From: Acetoanaerobium sticklandii
GTDB lineage: Bacteria > Bacillota > Clostridia > Peptostreptococcales > Filifactoraceae
Direction of reading: 5' to 3'
DNA: 64,000 nt
Assembly (NCBI RefSeq): GCF_000196455.1
Contig: NC_014614.1
Span: 1,033,501-1,097,500 of the forward strand
Part shown: one piece after another, positions 44,689 through 53,356 of the stretch
How the letters are laid out: the number at the start of each line of letters is the position of its first letter
How positions within the stretch are numbered: the stretch's first letter is position 1
Translations under genes and position numbers: made by a program
Notes under the pieces: model-generated
Told to the model about the DNA's origin: nothing
The model's input: the letters and a program-made list of their open reading frames with translations, nothing else
Databases searched by the model: none

Positions 44689-45621
44689 ATGGAACTTTTG
44701 GAAAGGCTGTTAAAAGGAGAAAAAACTGCATGCGCTAGACTTATTAGCATAGTTGAAAACGAATCACCTGGATATGTAGAGCTATTAAAAGAGCTTCATA
44801 AACATACCAAAGGAGCTTATGTAATAGGTATAACTGGACCTCCAGGAGCGGGTAAATCAACTTTGACTGATAAGCTAATTAAAAAGCTCAGAGAAAAGGG
44901 CAAAAAAGTTGGTGTAATTGCTATAGATCCTACTAGTCCCTTTACAAAAGGTGCGATTCTAGGCGATAGAATTCGAATGGTTGATTTATCTGTAGATAAA
45001 GACGTGTTTATCAGATCGATGGGCACTAGAGGGCATTTGGGTGGTCTATCAAGGGCCACTCAAGGTGCCATAAAAATATTAGATGTATATGGCTGTGATT
45101 ATATTATTGTTGAAACTGTTGGAGTAGGACAATCTGAGGTTGATATAGTAAAGACTGCGGATACAGTTGTTATGGTAATGGTTCCAGGGTTAGGCGATGA
45201 CATCCAAGCTATAAAAGCTGGAGTAATGGAAATCGGCGATGTATTTGTAGTGAATAAATCCGATAAAGACGGAGCTAAGAAAACCTTTAGAGAAGTTGAA
45301 ATCATGCTTGATTTTAAAAAAGATTGGAAATTTAGACCTCCTGTTTCAATGGCTATAGGAGAAACTGGCGAAGGTATAGCTGAATTATTTGATAATATTG
45401 AGCTTCATAGATCATACCTTGAAACAAGTGAAGAAATCATTTCGAAAAAAATAAATAGGAATAAAGCTGAAATAAAGGAAATAGTACACGATAATATAGA
45501 AAAGAAAATTTCCTTGCTGATATCAGAGGACAGTATGTCCAAAATTTTAATGGATACGGTGAATAATGAAATAGATCCATATTCAGTGGCTGAGAAAATC
45601 TTATCAAAGATTTTGTTGTAA
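44689..45621 (+). CDS. meaB: MeaB/ArgK-type GTPase, mutase chaperone
   Basis: A 310-residue G3E-family P-loop GTPase that protects and repairs methylmalonyl-CoA mutase and gates cofactor loading. Walker A GPPGAGKST is near residue 50. The Mg/switch motifs are IAIDPTSPFTKGAILGDRIRM and ETVGVGQSEVDI, and NKSD is the guanine-specificity motif. Its place right after the two mutase genes fits this role. Older annotations call this family arginine/lysine transport ATPase, which is misleading. Confidence 0.94.
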   Translation: MELLERLLKGEKTACARLISIVENESPGYVELLKELHKHTKGAYVIGITGPPGAGKSTLTDKLIKKLREKGKKVGVIAIDPTSPFTKGAILGDRIRMVDLSVDKDVFIRSMGTRGHLGGLSRATQGAIKILDVYGCDYIIVETVGVGQSEVDIVKTADTVVMVMVPGLGDDIQAIKAGVMEIGDVFVVNKSDKDGAKKTFREVEIMLDFKKDWKFRPPVSMAIGETGEGIAELFDNIELHRSYLETSEEIISKKINRNKAEIKEIVHDNIEKKISLLISEDSMSKILMDTVNNEIDPYSVAEKILSKILL

Positions 45622-45682
45622 TATAGAATATTTTGATATTTATATAATTAACTATTTATTCAATAAAACTAGGAGGCTGTAA

Positions 45683-46090
45683 ATGAACGTATCTAGAGTA
45701 GATCATATTGGAATAGCTGTAACTAATCTTGATGAGACTATAAAGTTTTATGAAGAGGTTCTTGGAATAAAATGTGAAGGTACTGAAGTAGTTGAAGATC
45801 AAAAAGTTAAAGTTGCATTTTTCCCAGTAGGAGACACAGAATTAGAATTCTTAGAATCTACATCAGAAGATGGTCCTATAGCTAAGTTCATAGAAAAAAA
45901 TGGTGGAAGAGGCGGAATACAGCACGTTGCGCTTCGTGTAGACAATATTGAAGAGGCTATAGCCAATATGAAAGAAAAAGGCTATGCAATGATAGATGAA
46001 AAACCAAGATATGGAGCTGGAGGAGCAAAGATTGCTTTTTGTCATCCAAAAGCAACTGGAGGCATTCTGCTCGAGTTAAGCGAAAGATAG
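45683..46090 (+). CDS. mce: Methylmalonyl-CoA epimerase
   Basis: A 135-residue VOC-fold enzyme that interconverts (R)- and (S)-methylmalonyl-CoA, linking the mutase product to the decarboxylase. The paired betaalphabetabetabeta modules start with VDHIGIAVTNLDETIKFY and end in GGILLELSE. Metal-binding residues are His in DHIGIA, Gln/His in IQHVALRV and the C-terminal Glu. AGGAGG precedes the ATG. Confidence 0.94.
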   Translation: MNVSRVDHIGIAVTNLDETIKFYEEVLGIKCEGTEVVEDQKVKVAFFPVGDTELEFLESTSEDGPIAKFIEKNGGRGGIQHVALRVDNIEEAIANMKEKGYAMIDEKPRYGAGGAKIAFCHPKATGGILLELSER

Positions 46091-46125
46091 ACATCAATCA
46101 ATCAATTAATTAAGGAGGCAATAAA

Positions 46126-47667
46126 ATGTCAGAAAAACTTGAACTGCTTCGCCAAAAAAGAGAAAAAATTGAAATGGCAGGCGGACAAAAAAGAATAGAT
46201 AAACAGCATCAATCAGGTAAACTAACAGCTAGAGAGCGTATGAATGTATTCTTTGACGAAGGAACTTTTGTTGAACTCGATGCATTTGTAAAGCATCGCT
46301 GTACAAATTTTGGAATGGACAAGGTAGATGCTCCAGCTGAAGGCGTTATAACTGGATATGGGAAAGTGGATGGAAGATTGGTTTATGCTTTTGCTCAAGA
46401 CTTTACTGTAGTCGGTGGCTCTCTAGGAGAAATGCATGCCAAAAAAATGGCTAAAATTATGGATTTAGCAATGAAAATGGGTGCACCTGTAGTGGGCTTA
46501 AATGATTCTGGAGGAGCTAGGATACAAGAAGCTGTTGATGCTCTTGCTGGATATGGAGAAATATTTTATAAAAATACAATAGCTTCAGGCGTTATCCCTC
46601 AGATATCAGCAATAATGGGACCTTGCGCAGGTGGAGCTGTTTACTCTCCAGCGCTTACAGATTTTATATTTATGGTTGATAAAACTAGCCAGATGTTTAT
46701 CACTGGACCTCAGGTTATTAAAACTGTTACAGGAGAAGAAGTTTCAGCTGAAGAACTAGGTGGAGCTATGACACATAACTCTGTTTCAGGAGTAGCTCAC
46801 TTTATTTCTTCAAATGATGAAGCTTGTCTGCTTGAAATAAGAAAGCTCCTTAGCTACTTGCCTTCAAATAATATGGAAATGGCTCCAGTATTTGAAGCAG
46901 ATGATATAAACAGAGTATCGGATGAACTAAATGATATAGTTCCAGCAGATTCAAACAAGCCTTACGATATGAAAAAAATCATTACATCAATTGTGGATTT
47001 TGGAGATTTCTTTGAAGTGCAGCCATATTTTGCAAAAAATATTGTAACAGGTTTTGCTAGAATAAATGGTCAATCAGTAGGAATTATTGGAAATCAGCCT
47101 ATGGTTATGGCAGGATGCCTAGATATAAATGCATCTGATAAAGCAAGTAGATTTATCAGAACTTGCGACTGTTTTAATGTACCAATATTATCATTTGTAG
47201 ACGTACCAGGATTTTTGCCTGGAGCTTCACAGGAGCTAGGAGGAATAATCAGACATGGAGCTAAAATGCTTTATGCATATAGCGAGGCTACAGTTCCTAA
47301 GGTTACGATTATAACTCGTAAAGCTTACGGTGGATCATATCTTGCAATGTGTTCAAAGGATTTAGGTGCGGATATGGTTTTTGCATGGCCAACAGCTGAA
47401 ATTGCTGTAATGGGACCACAGGGAGCTGCAAATATTATTTTTAAAGATGAAATAAAAAATTCAGAAGACCCAGCAGCAACTAGAGCTGAAAAAATCAAGG
47501 AGTATACTGACGAGTTTGCAACACCATACAAAGCGGCAGAAAGAGGCTTTGTAGATGATGTAATTGAGCCAGCACATTCAGTTATAAGATTGGCTGAGGC
47601 CTTTGATATGTTACTTTCAAAGAGAGAACAAAGACCTTCTAAAAAACATGGAAATGTACCATTATAA
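46126..47667 (+). CDS. mmdA: Methylmalonyl-CoA decarboxylase alpha subunit (carboxyltransferase)
   Basis: A 513-residue crotonase-fold carboxyltransferase. It moves the carboxyl group of (S)-methylmalonyl-CoA to the biotin of the carrier subunit. The two oxyanion regions, DSGGARIQEAV with GPCAGGAVYSPAL and FVDVPGFLPG with KAYGGSYLAM, are intact. The same fold occurs in propionyl-CoA carboxylase beta chains, but the neighbouring OadG-like, carrier and beta-pump genes identify a Na+-pumping decarboxylase. AAGGAGG precedes the ATG. Confidence 0.94.
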   Translation: MSEKLELLRQKREKIEMAGGQKRIDKQHQSGKLTARERMNVFFDEGTFVELDAFVKHRCTNFGMDKVDAPAEGVITGYGKVDGRLVYAFAQDFTVVGGSLGEMHAKKMAKIMDLAMKMGAPVVGLNDSGGARIQEAVDALAGYGEIFYKNTIASGVIPQISAIMGPCAGGAVYSPALTDFIFMVDKTSQMFITGPQVIKTVTGEEVSAEELGGAMTHNSVSGVAHFISSNDEACLLEIRKLLSYLPSNNMEMAPVFEADDINRVSDELNDIVPADSNKPYDMKKIITSIVDFGDFFEVQPYFAKNIVTGFARINGQSVGIIGNQPMVMAGCLDINASDKASRFIRTCDCFNVPILSFVDVPGFLPGASQELGGIIRHGAKMLYAYSEATVPKVTIITRKAYGGSYLAMCSKDLGADMVFAWPTAEIAVMGPQGAANIIFKDEIKNSEDPAATRAEKIKEYTDEFATPYKAAERGFVDDVIEPAHSVIRLAEAFDMLLSKREQRPSKKHGNVPL

Positions 47668-47681
47668 AAGGAGGACTATAA

Positions 47682-48086
47682 ATGAATATAAATGAAATTT
47701 TAGACCAAATGGCACATGATATAACTGCTCTTACATTTGGAGAAAAAATGGCTGGAGGATTAGCTGTAACATTTTTATCCATGTTAATTGTTTTTGCTGT
47801 TTTAGTTTTATTAATTGGAGTTATAAAATCCATGGAACTATTACTAAACAGCAAACCTAAACAAGGTATAAATGATACTGTAGATATAGTAGATTCTACA
47901 CTTCAAGAAGTTGAAGTAGATAGTGAAGATTCTCTAGAGTTAGTAGCAGTTATTACTGCAGCTATTGCGTGCTCTATGGGAGTTAGCCAAAGTAAGATAA
48001 GAGTTGTTAATGTTAATAGGGTATCTGATGTTACACCTACATGGGCTAAAAATGGAAGAATTGAACAAATTCAAAATAGATTATAA
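47682..48086 (+). CDS. mmdD: Decarboxylase delta subunit (OadG-like membrane anchor)
   Basis: A 134-residue protein with one transmembrane helix (about 25-47) and an acidic soluble tail ending in a short region seen in OadG/MmdD subunits (AAIACSMGVSQSKIRV...PTWAKNGRIEQI). It holds the carboxyltransferase and carrier at the membrane pump. AGGAGG precedes the ATG and the gene lies 14 bp after mmdA. Confidence 0.88.
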   Translation: MNINEILDQMAHDITALTFGEKMAGGLAVTFLSMLIVFAVLVLLIGVIKSMELLLNSKPKQGINDTVDIVDSTLQEVEVDSEDSLELVAVITAAIACSMGVSQSKIRVVNVNRVSDVTPTWAKNGRIEQIQNRL

Positions 48087-48099
48087 TCGGAGGTAGGCA

Positions 48100-48489
48100 A
48101 TGAAAAAATTTAATATAACAGTTAATGGTAATCAGTATGAAGTAGAAGTTGAAGAAATAAAAGATTCTGCAACAAGTATTTCTAAACCACAGGCGCAGGT
48201 TTCAAGTGCTGCTATTCAACCAAAAGCGACAGTAGCGCCAAAAGCTGAAGTAAAAAAACCAGTAGTCACATCTGGAGCAGGTAGCGTAAAAGCACCTATG
48301 CCTGGAACTATTAATGATATAAAAGTTTCAGAAGGACAAACCGTAAAAGCAGGAGAAGTTTTAGTAATTTTGGAAGCTATGAAAATGGAAAACGAAATTA
48401 TGTCTCCTATTGATGGAGTTGTTAAGCAAATAGCTGTTACTAAAGGAGCACCTGTTAGTTCAGGAGATGTTCTAGTAGTAGTACAGTAA
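48100..48489 (+). CDS. mmdC: Biotin carboxyl carrier subunit
   Basis: A 129-residue carrier. The N-terminal part resembles the start of oxaloacetate/methylmalonyl decarboxylase carriers; an Ala/Pro/Lys-rich flexible linker (about 28-60) follows; then a biotinyl domain with the target Lys in EAMKMEN. CO2 is carried on biotin from the alpha to the beta subunit. TCGGAGG precedes the ATG. Confidence 0.95.
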   Translation: MKKFNITVNGNQYEVEVEEIKDSATSISKPQAQVSSAAIQPKATVAPKAEVKKPVVTSGAGSVKAPMPGTINDIKVSEGQTVKAGEVLVILEAMKMENEIMSPIDGVVKQIAVTKGAPVSSGDVLVVVQ

Positions 48490-48559
48490 TATATCAATAA
48501 AGGTCACTACACAAACTAGACGCTTTGAGTATCTGACTTAAACAGAAAGGAGATACCTT

Positions 48560-49771
48560 ATGATTCAGGTTATACTAGAATTTTTGAATTCTACCGGAAT
48601 AGCTCATATATCTTTAGGACAAATTGGTATGATTACTGTAGCATGTATATTATTTTATTTAGCTATAGCTAAAGGATTTGAACCTTTATTACTTGTACCG
48701 ATTGCATTTGGAATGCTACTGGCTAATTTACCATTAGCAGGTATTATGGGTTCGCCAGAAACACTGTTATACATAGACCCTATAGAAACAATGGAGCAGG
48801 CACAAAAAGCTCAGGAAGGTATATTTTCAGCCCATATGAAGACAAACTTGCCTGGAGGGTTAATATATTATTTATCAATGGGTAATAAACTTGGGATATT
48901 CCCACCTTTAATATTTTTAGGAGTAGGTGCAATGACTGATTTTGCACCGTTAATTGCAAATCCTAAGTCGCTACTTTTAGGAGCAGCGGCTCAATTTGGT
49001 ATATTTTTTACTTTCTTTGGAGCAATTGCACTTGGTTTCACGGCTCAAGAAGCAGCATCTATAGGAATAATTGGTGGAGCAGATGGACCAACAGCAATAT
49101 TTTTAACTACTAAGTTAGCACCTCATCTACTTGGTCCAATAGCTGTTGCTGCATATTCTTATATGGCTTTAGTGCCTGTAATTCAACCTCCTATAATGAA
49201 GGCGCTTACTACTGAAGATGAAAGAAAAATAGTTATGAAACAGCTTAGAACTGTAAGCAAAAAAGAGAAAATTATTTTCCCTATAGTCGTTACTATTATT
49301 GTTTCATTAATATTGCCACCAGCTGCAACCTTAATTGGTATGCTTATGTTAGGTAATTTATTTAAAGAATCTGGAATGACTGAAAGACTTAGCAAAACAG
49401 CAACAAATGAGCTCATTAATATAGTAACTATATTGCTTGGGATATCAGTTGGAGCTACTGCTAATGCAGAACAATTCCTTACACTTCAAACAATTCAAAT
49501 AATAGTACTTGGAGTTGTAGCTTTTGGTGTAGGTTCTGCTTCTGGAGTTATTTTAGCTAAGATACTTAATAAGTTCTCAAAAGATCCTATAAATCCGCTT
49601 ATTGGTTCTGCGGGAGTATCGGCTGTCCCTATGGCTGCTAGAGTTTCGAACAAAGTAGGACAAGAATCAAATCCAGCTAATTTCTTGCTCATGCATGCTA
49701 TGGGGCCTAATGTTGCAGGCGTAATAGGTTCAGCTGTAGCAGCAGGTGTAATGCTAAGCTTATTTAATTAA
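48560..49771 (+). CDS. mmdB: Na+-translocating decarboxylase beta subunit
   Basis: A 403-residue integral membrane protein of the OadB/MmdB/GcdB family. It decarboxylates carboxybiotin and exports Na+. Conserved segments include GVGAMTDFAPLIANP, the GIIGGADGPTAIF motif containing the key Asp, and GSAGVSAVPMAARVSN near the C-terminus. Eight or more hydrophobic helices are visible. It is the last gene of the cluster; AAAGGAG precedes the ATG and a strong terminator follows. Confidence 0.95.
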   Translation: MIQVILEFLNSTGIAHISLGQIGMITVACILFYLAIAKGFEPLLLVPIAFGMLLANLPLAGIMGSPETLLYIDPIETMEQAQKAQEGIFSAHMKTNLPGGLIYYLSMGNKLGIFPPLIFLGVGAMTDFAPLIANPKSLLLGAAAQFGIFFTFFGAIALGFTAQEAASIGIIGGADGPTAIFLTTKLAPHLLGPIAVAAYSYMALVPVIQPPIMKALTTEDERKIVMKQLRTVSKKEKIIFPIVVTIIVSLILPPAATLIGMLMLGNLFKESGMTERLSKTATNELINIVTILLGISVGATANAEQFLTLQTIQIIVLGVVAFGVGSASGVILAKILNKFSKDPINPLIGSAGVSAVPMAARVSNKVGQESNPANFLLMHAMGPNVAGVIGSAVAAGVMLSLFN

Positions 49772-49773
49772 TT

Positions 49774-49800
49774 AAAAGCAGCCTTATGGCTGCTTTTTTG
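49774..49800 (+). terminator. Rho-independent terminator after mmdB
   Basis: Stem AAAAGCAGCC / GGCTGCTTTT with a TTAT loop and a T-run. Confidence 0.88.
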
Positions 49801-49847
49801 CTAAAATAAAGAAAGAAGCTGTTATGTTGATTGTGAGGAGAAATATT

Positions 49848-50801
49848 ATGAATAAAACTATAATTCAAATGCTAATAGATTCGAGTAGTGAATATGTATC
49901 GGGACAACATATCTCTGATAAACTTGGAATTACAAGAGCTGCAGTATGGAAAAGGGTATCTAAACTAAAAGAGCTTGGATTTGAAATCGAGTCCGTAACT
50001 AAAAAAGGTTATAAGCTACTTTCATATCCAGATATATTAAATAAAGAGCTTATTGAAATAGGAATGAAGTCAGATTTTATTGGGCATAGTGTTGAAGTTT
50101 TGGAAAGTGTTGATTCAACCAATGACTATACAAAGAAAAAAGCAAAAGAATTAGTAGATGGTAGTGTGATTATATCTCTAGAGCAAGTAAAGGGGAAAGG
50201 AAGAAGAGGTAGAAGCTTTCACTCTGGAAAAGGGGATGGAATATACCTATCAATTATACTTAAGCCTGGTTTTGAACCTGCTAAAGCACCTTTTATAACA
50301 AGTATAGCTGGAGCGGCGCTTGTAAATACATTTAATAAATTCAATATACAGACTAAAGTAAAATGGCCAAACGATGTGTTAATAAACGGCAAAAAGGTTG
50401 CTGGTATACTTACTGAAATGTCAGCTGATATGGAGTTTATAGAATATATAGTACTTGGAGTAGGAATAAACGTTAGTGGCTTAGAATTTCCAAGTGAGCT
50501 TAAAAATGTAGCAACTTCTCTTAAATTAGAGGGCTATGATGTGAAAAAGTTAAATATAATTTGGCAATTTGTATATGAATTTGAGCTTCTGTATAATTTA
50601 TACTTAAATGAAAATACCAGTGAAGTAGTGAATATATTAAGAAACAATTCAAGCGTACTTGGAAAGCAAATAAATGTACATTATATGAATCAAATTGAAA
50701 GTGCTATAGCTGTTGATATTAATAATCAAGGAGAGCTTATTATCAAGACTCAAGATGGTGAAGTAAAAGAGTTAAGCTCAGGAGAAATTTCTATACGATA
50801 G
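49848..50801 (+). CDS. birA: Biotin--[acetyl-CoA-carboxylase] ligase and biotin operon repressor
   Basis: A bifunctional 317-residue BirA. The N-terminal winged helix (GQHISDKLGITRAAVWKRVSKLKELGFEIES) binds DNA; the ligase core has SVDSTNDY, the biotin-binding GRRGRSFHSGKGDGIYLS loop and KWPNDVLINGKKVAGIL; a small C-terminal domain follows. Start ATG 49848 has GAGGAG seven bases upstream; the ATG at 49824 has none. It probably biotinylates the carrier subunit encoded 1.4 kb upstream. Confidence 0.94.
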   Translation: MNKTIIQMLIDSSSEYVSGQHISDKLGITRAAVWKRVSKLKELGFEIESVTKKGYKLLSYPDILNKELIEIGMKSDFIGHSVEVLESVDSTNDYTKKKAKELVDGSVIISLEQVKGKGRRGRSFHSGKGDGIYLSIILKPGFEPAKAPFITSIAGAALVNTFNKFNIQTKVKWPNDVLINGKKVAGILTEMSADMEFIEYIVLGVGINVSGLEFPSELKNVATSLKLEGYDVKKLNIIWQFVYEFELLYNLYLNENTSEVVNILRNNSSVLGKQINVHYMNQIESAIAVDINNQGELIIKTQDGEVKELSSGEISIR

Positions 50802-50803
50802 GG

Positions 50804-51763
50804 GTGATTACTATAAAAACAACTGTAAAAGGAATTAAAATTGGAAATCTACAAGATGAAGAGGCTCTCACTGGGGTAACAGTAATTTTATGTGAAAATG
50901 GAGCTACTGCAGGCGTTGATGTAAGAGGAAGTGCACCTGGAACTAGGGAAACGGATTTACTTGATCCAGTAAACACAGTTGATAAGGTACACGCTGTTGT
51001 ACTTTCAGGAGGTTCGGCTTTTGGATTAGCTGCAGCAACTGGTGTTATGAAATATCTAGAAGAAAGAGAAATTGGATTTGATGTAGGAGTAACAAAGGTT
51101 CCAATTGTTTGCCAAGCAGTTTTATTTGATCTTTTGCTAGGGGATTATAAAGTAAGACCAGATGAAGTTATGGGATATAAAGCTTGTGAAAATGCGGGTG
51201 AGGATTTTGAGATAGGGAATTATGGAGCAGGGACTGGAGCGAGTATAGGCAAGATAAACTCTATGGAGTTTGCTATGAAATCTGGCCTTGGGTATAGTGA
51301 GTTTGTTCACGAATCAGGACTGGTTGTAGGAGCTTTGGTTGCAGTAAACGCTTTTGGAGATATTATAAAAGATGGGAAAATTATAGCTGGAGCTTTAAAT
51401 AAAGACAAAGCTTCCTTTGCCAATACATCTAAATTAATGACAAGCTCTCTTTTGCAAAGAGGCTTTGATAATACAAACACAACTATAGGAGCAATTATAA
51501 CTAATGCTAAGCTTTCAAAAGCCCAGTGTAAGAAAGTTTCTCAGGTGGCTCACAACGGATATGCAAGAGCTATATCTCCGATACACACCACTTTAGATGG
51601 AGATACAATTTTTGCTTTAGCAACGGGAGAAATTGAAACAAGTATCGATGTGGTTGCAAATTTGGCAAGTGAAGTAATGCAAGAAGCAATATACAGCGCT
51701 GTCAAAAGCTCAAAATCTGTTTTAGGCTTAAAAAGCTTCAATGATCTTTCTGATGAAAAGTAA
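50804..51763 (+). CDS. P1 family peptidase (DmpA/NylC type)
   Basis: About 318 residues of the Ntn-hydrolase-like P1 family, which mature by self-cleavage before a Thr/Ser. VLSGGSAFGLAAATGV, the GNYGAGTGAS loop and NTNTTIGAIITNAKLSK, holding the likely cleavage Asn-Thr pair near residue 225, are visible. Members act as beta-aminopeptidases or oligomer amidases; the substrate is unknown. The start is unclear: AGGGGTGA (50799-50806) overlaps the only GTG (50804), so a non-standard ATT or ATA codon at 50807-50815 is possible. It follows birA by two bases. Confidence 0.82.
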   Translation: MITIKTTVKGIKIGNLQDEEALTGVTVILCENGATAGVDVRGSAPGTRETDLLDPVNTVDKVHAVVLSGGSAFGLAAATGVMKYLEEREIGFDVGVTKVPIVCQAVLFDLLLGDYKVRPDEVMGYKACENAGEDFEIGNYGAGTGASIGKINSMEFAMKSGLGYSEFVHESGLVVGALVAVNAFGDIIKDGKIIAGALNKDKASFANTSKLMTSSLLQRGFDNTNTTIGAIITNAKLSKAQCKKVSQVAHNGYARAISPIHTTLDGDTIFALATGEIETSIDVVANLASEVMQEAIYSAVKSSKSVLGLKSFNDLSDEK

Positions 51764-51902
51764 AATAAGTATCTAAAAAAATAATTTGAAAAATTATACA
51801 AAAACTATGGAAATTGGGTATAAATTAGCATATAATATTTATTTGTAAGTCAGTATTTATTCATATAAAACTGAACTTTGTGTATTAACATTATTTTATT
51901 AG

Positions 51903-51933
51903 TCCGGCATCCATGAAGGAGCTGGAACGGAGG
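51903..51933 (+). promoter_or_regulatory. Compact bulged-A leader hairpin before the PanT-like gene
   Basis: TCCGGC (51903-51908) pairs with GCTGGA (51921-51926), and inside it TCC (51910-51912) pairs with GGA (51918-51920), leaving A51909 bulged and an ATGAA loop. The Shine-Dalgarno GGAGG (51929-51933) begins three bases after the stem. The GC-rich block stands out in an AT-rich leader. A riboswitch of the pan-motif kind is possible but not shown. Confidence 0.45.
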
Positions 51934-51941
51934 TGGACAAA

Positions 51942-52526
51942 TTGATAGAAACAAAGAAGTCCTTTACAGTAAGGCATATGGCAGTAACAGGCATGCTTGG
52001 AGCTATTTCAGTTGTACTAGGGATGACTCCACTGGGGTTTATTCCAGTAGGCCCAACAAACGCAACTATAATGCATATTCCTGTAATAATAGGAGCAATA
52101 GTTGAAGGCCCTATAGTAGGAATGCTTGTAGGACTTATATTTGGGATTTTCTCACTTATAAGAAGTATTACAGCACCTACACCTATTTCATTTGTATTTT
52201 GGAACCCCCTTGTATCTATTCTTCCTAGAATTTTAATAGGACTTGCTTCATACTATATTTACAAGTTTTTTTCAAAAGCTACAAAGAATGAAGCTGTTTC
52301 GATTGGAATTACAGGAGCACTTGGAACTTTAGTAAATACTCTAGGTGTGTTGGGTATGGTATATGCACTATATGCAGAAAAATTTGTATCAGCACTTGGA
52401 CTATCTGGCCAAAACGCATTCAAAGTTATAAGTGGTATAGGAATAACAAATGGTCTTCCTGAAATGTTTGTTGCAATGCTAATAGTAACTGCAGCAGTAA
52501 AAGCTATAAAAAAGGTAAGACGATAA
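51942..52526 (+). CDS. ECF transporter S component, probably for pantothenate
   Basis: A membrane protein of about 194 residues with six hydrophobic helices. The N-terminal region (VRHMAVTGMLGAISVVLGMTPLGFIPVGPTNATIMHIPVIIGAI) is typical of substrate-binding S subunits of energy-coupling factor transporters. Its neighbour is coaX, which phosphorylates pantothenate, so pantothenate is the likely ligand (PanT-like); folate cannot be excluded. TTG 51942 is preferred, as GGAGG ends at 51933; GTG 51933 overlaps that site. The shared EcfA/EcfT module is not here. Confidence 0.8.
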   Translation: MIETKKSFTVRHMAVTGMLGAISVVLGMTPLGFIPVGPTNATIMHIPVIIGAIVEGPIVGMLVGLIFGIFSLIRSITAPTPISFVFWNPLVSILPRILIGLASYYIYKFFSKATKNEAVSIGITGALGTLVNTLGVLGMVYALYAEKFVSALGLSGQNAFKVISGIGITNGLPEMFVAMLIVTAAVKAIKKVRR

Positions 52527-52540
52527 TAATTTGACTATGA

Positions 52541-52566
52541 TAGGGAAGCCAATGGCTTCCCTTAAA
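52541..52566 (+). terminator. Hairpin between panT-like gene and coaX
   Basis: Perfect GGGAAGCC / GGCTTCCC stem with an AAT loop. The T-run is poor, so it may be a partial terminator or a processing site. Confidence 0.5.
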
Positions 52567-52585
52567 ATATACTTAGAGGTGAATT

Positions 52586-53356
52586 ATGCTACTGGTATTT
52601 GATATTGGAAATACGAATATGGTTTTAGGAGTATACAAAGATAAGGAACTTATATGCAACTTTAGAATTGGAACAGATAAATCCAAAACTTCAGATGAAT
52701 ATGGCGTAATAATAAGACAATTATTTGATTATGAAGGTATATCCTTGAAAAATATTGAAGATGTTATTATTTCCTCAGTTGTTCCAGAGGTTATGCATTC
52801 CCTTGAAAACTTTTCATTCAAGTACTGTGAAAAAGAACCAATTATCGTAGGTCCTGGAGTAAAAACAGGAATTAACATTAAATATGAAAATCCACAGCAA
52901 GTTGGTGCTGATAGAATAGTAAATGCGGTAGCTGGTTATGAAAAATATGGTGGACCTCTTATACTTATAGATTTCGGCACAGCTACTACATTTTGCGCAG
53001 TTTCTCAAAAAGGAGAATACCTAGGAGGAGCTATATCGCCAGGAATAAAAATTTCAAGTGAGGCACTTTTCCAAAGAGCATCAAAGCTTCATAAAGTTGA
53101 AATAGCTAAGCCTAAAGGTGCTATAGGCAAAAATACTACATGGGCAATGCAATCAGGAATAGTTTTCGGATATGCAGGGCTTGTAGATAATATAGTTTCT
53201 ATGATGAAAGAAGAACTTGGAAGTGATGATGTAAATGTTGTTGCTACAGGTGGCCTTGCTCCTTTGATATGCGCAGAGACAAAAACTGTAAAAATTGTCG
53301 ATAAGTTTCTTACATTAGAAGGACTTAGGATAATTTATGAAAGGAATAGAATGTAA
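52586..53356 (+). CDS. coaX: Type III pantothenate kinase
   Basis: First committed step of coenzyme A synthesis: pantothenate to 4'-phosphopantothenate. The 256-residue ASKHA-fold protein has the phosphate loop DIGNTNMVLGVY, GADRIVNAVAGYEKYGGP and the DFGTATTF motif typical of CoaX. It is insensitive to CoA feedback as a class. It lies next to the PanT-like transporter gene and directly abuts dusB. Confidence 0.95.
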   Translation: MLLVFDIGNTNMVLGVYKDKELICNFRIGTDKSKTSDEYGVIIRQLFDYEGISLKNIEDVIISSVVPEVMHSLENFSFKYCEKEPIIVGPGVKTGINIKYENPQQVGADRIVNAVAGYEKYGGPLILIDFGTATTFCAVSQKGEYLGGAISPGIKISSEALFQRASKLHKVEIAKPKGAIGKNTTWAMQSGIVFGYAGLVDNIVSMMKEELGSDDVNVVATGGLAPLICAETKTVKIVDKFLTLEGLRIIYERNRM

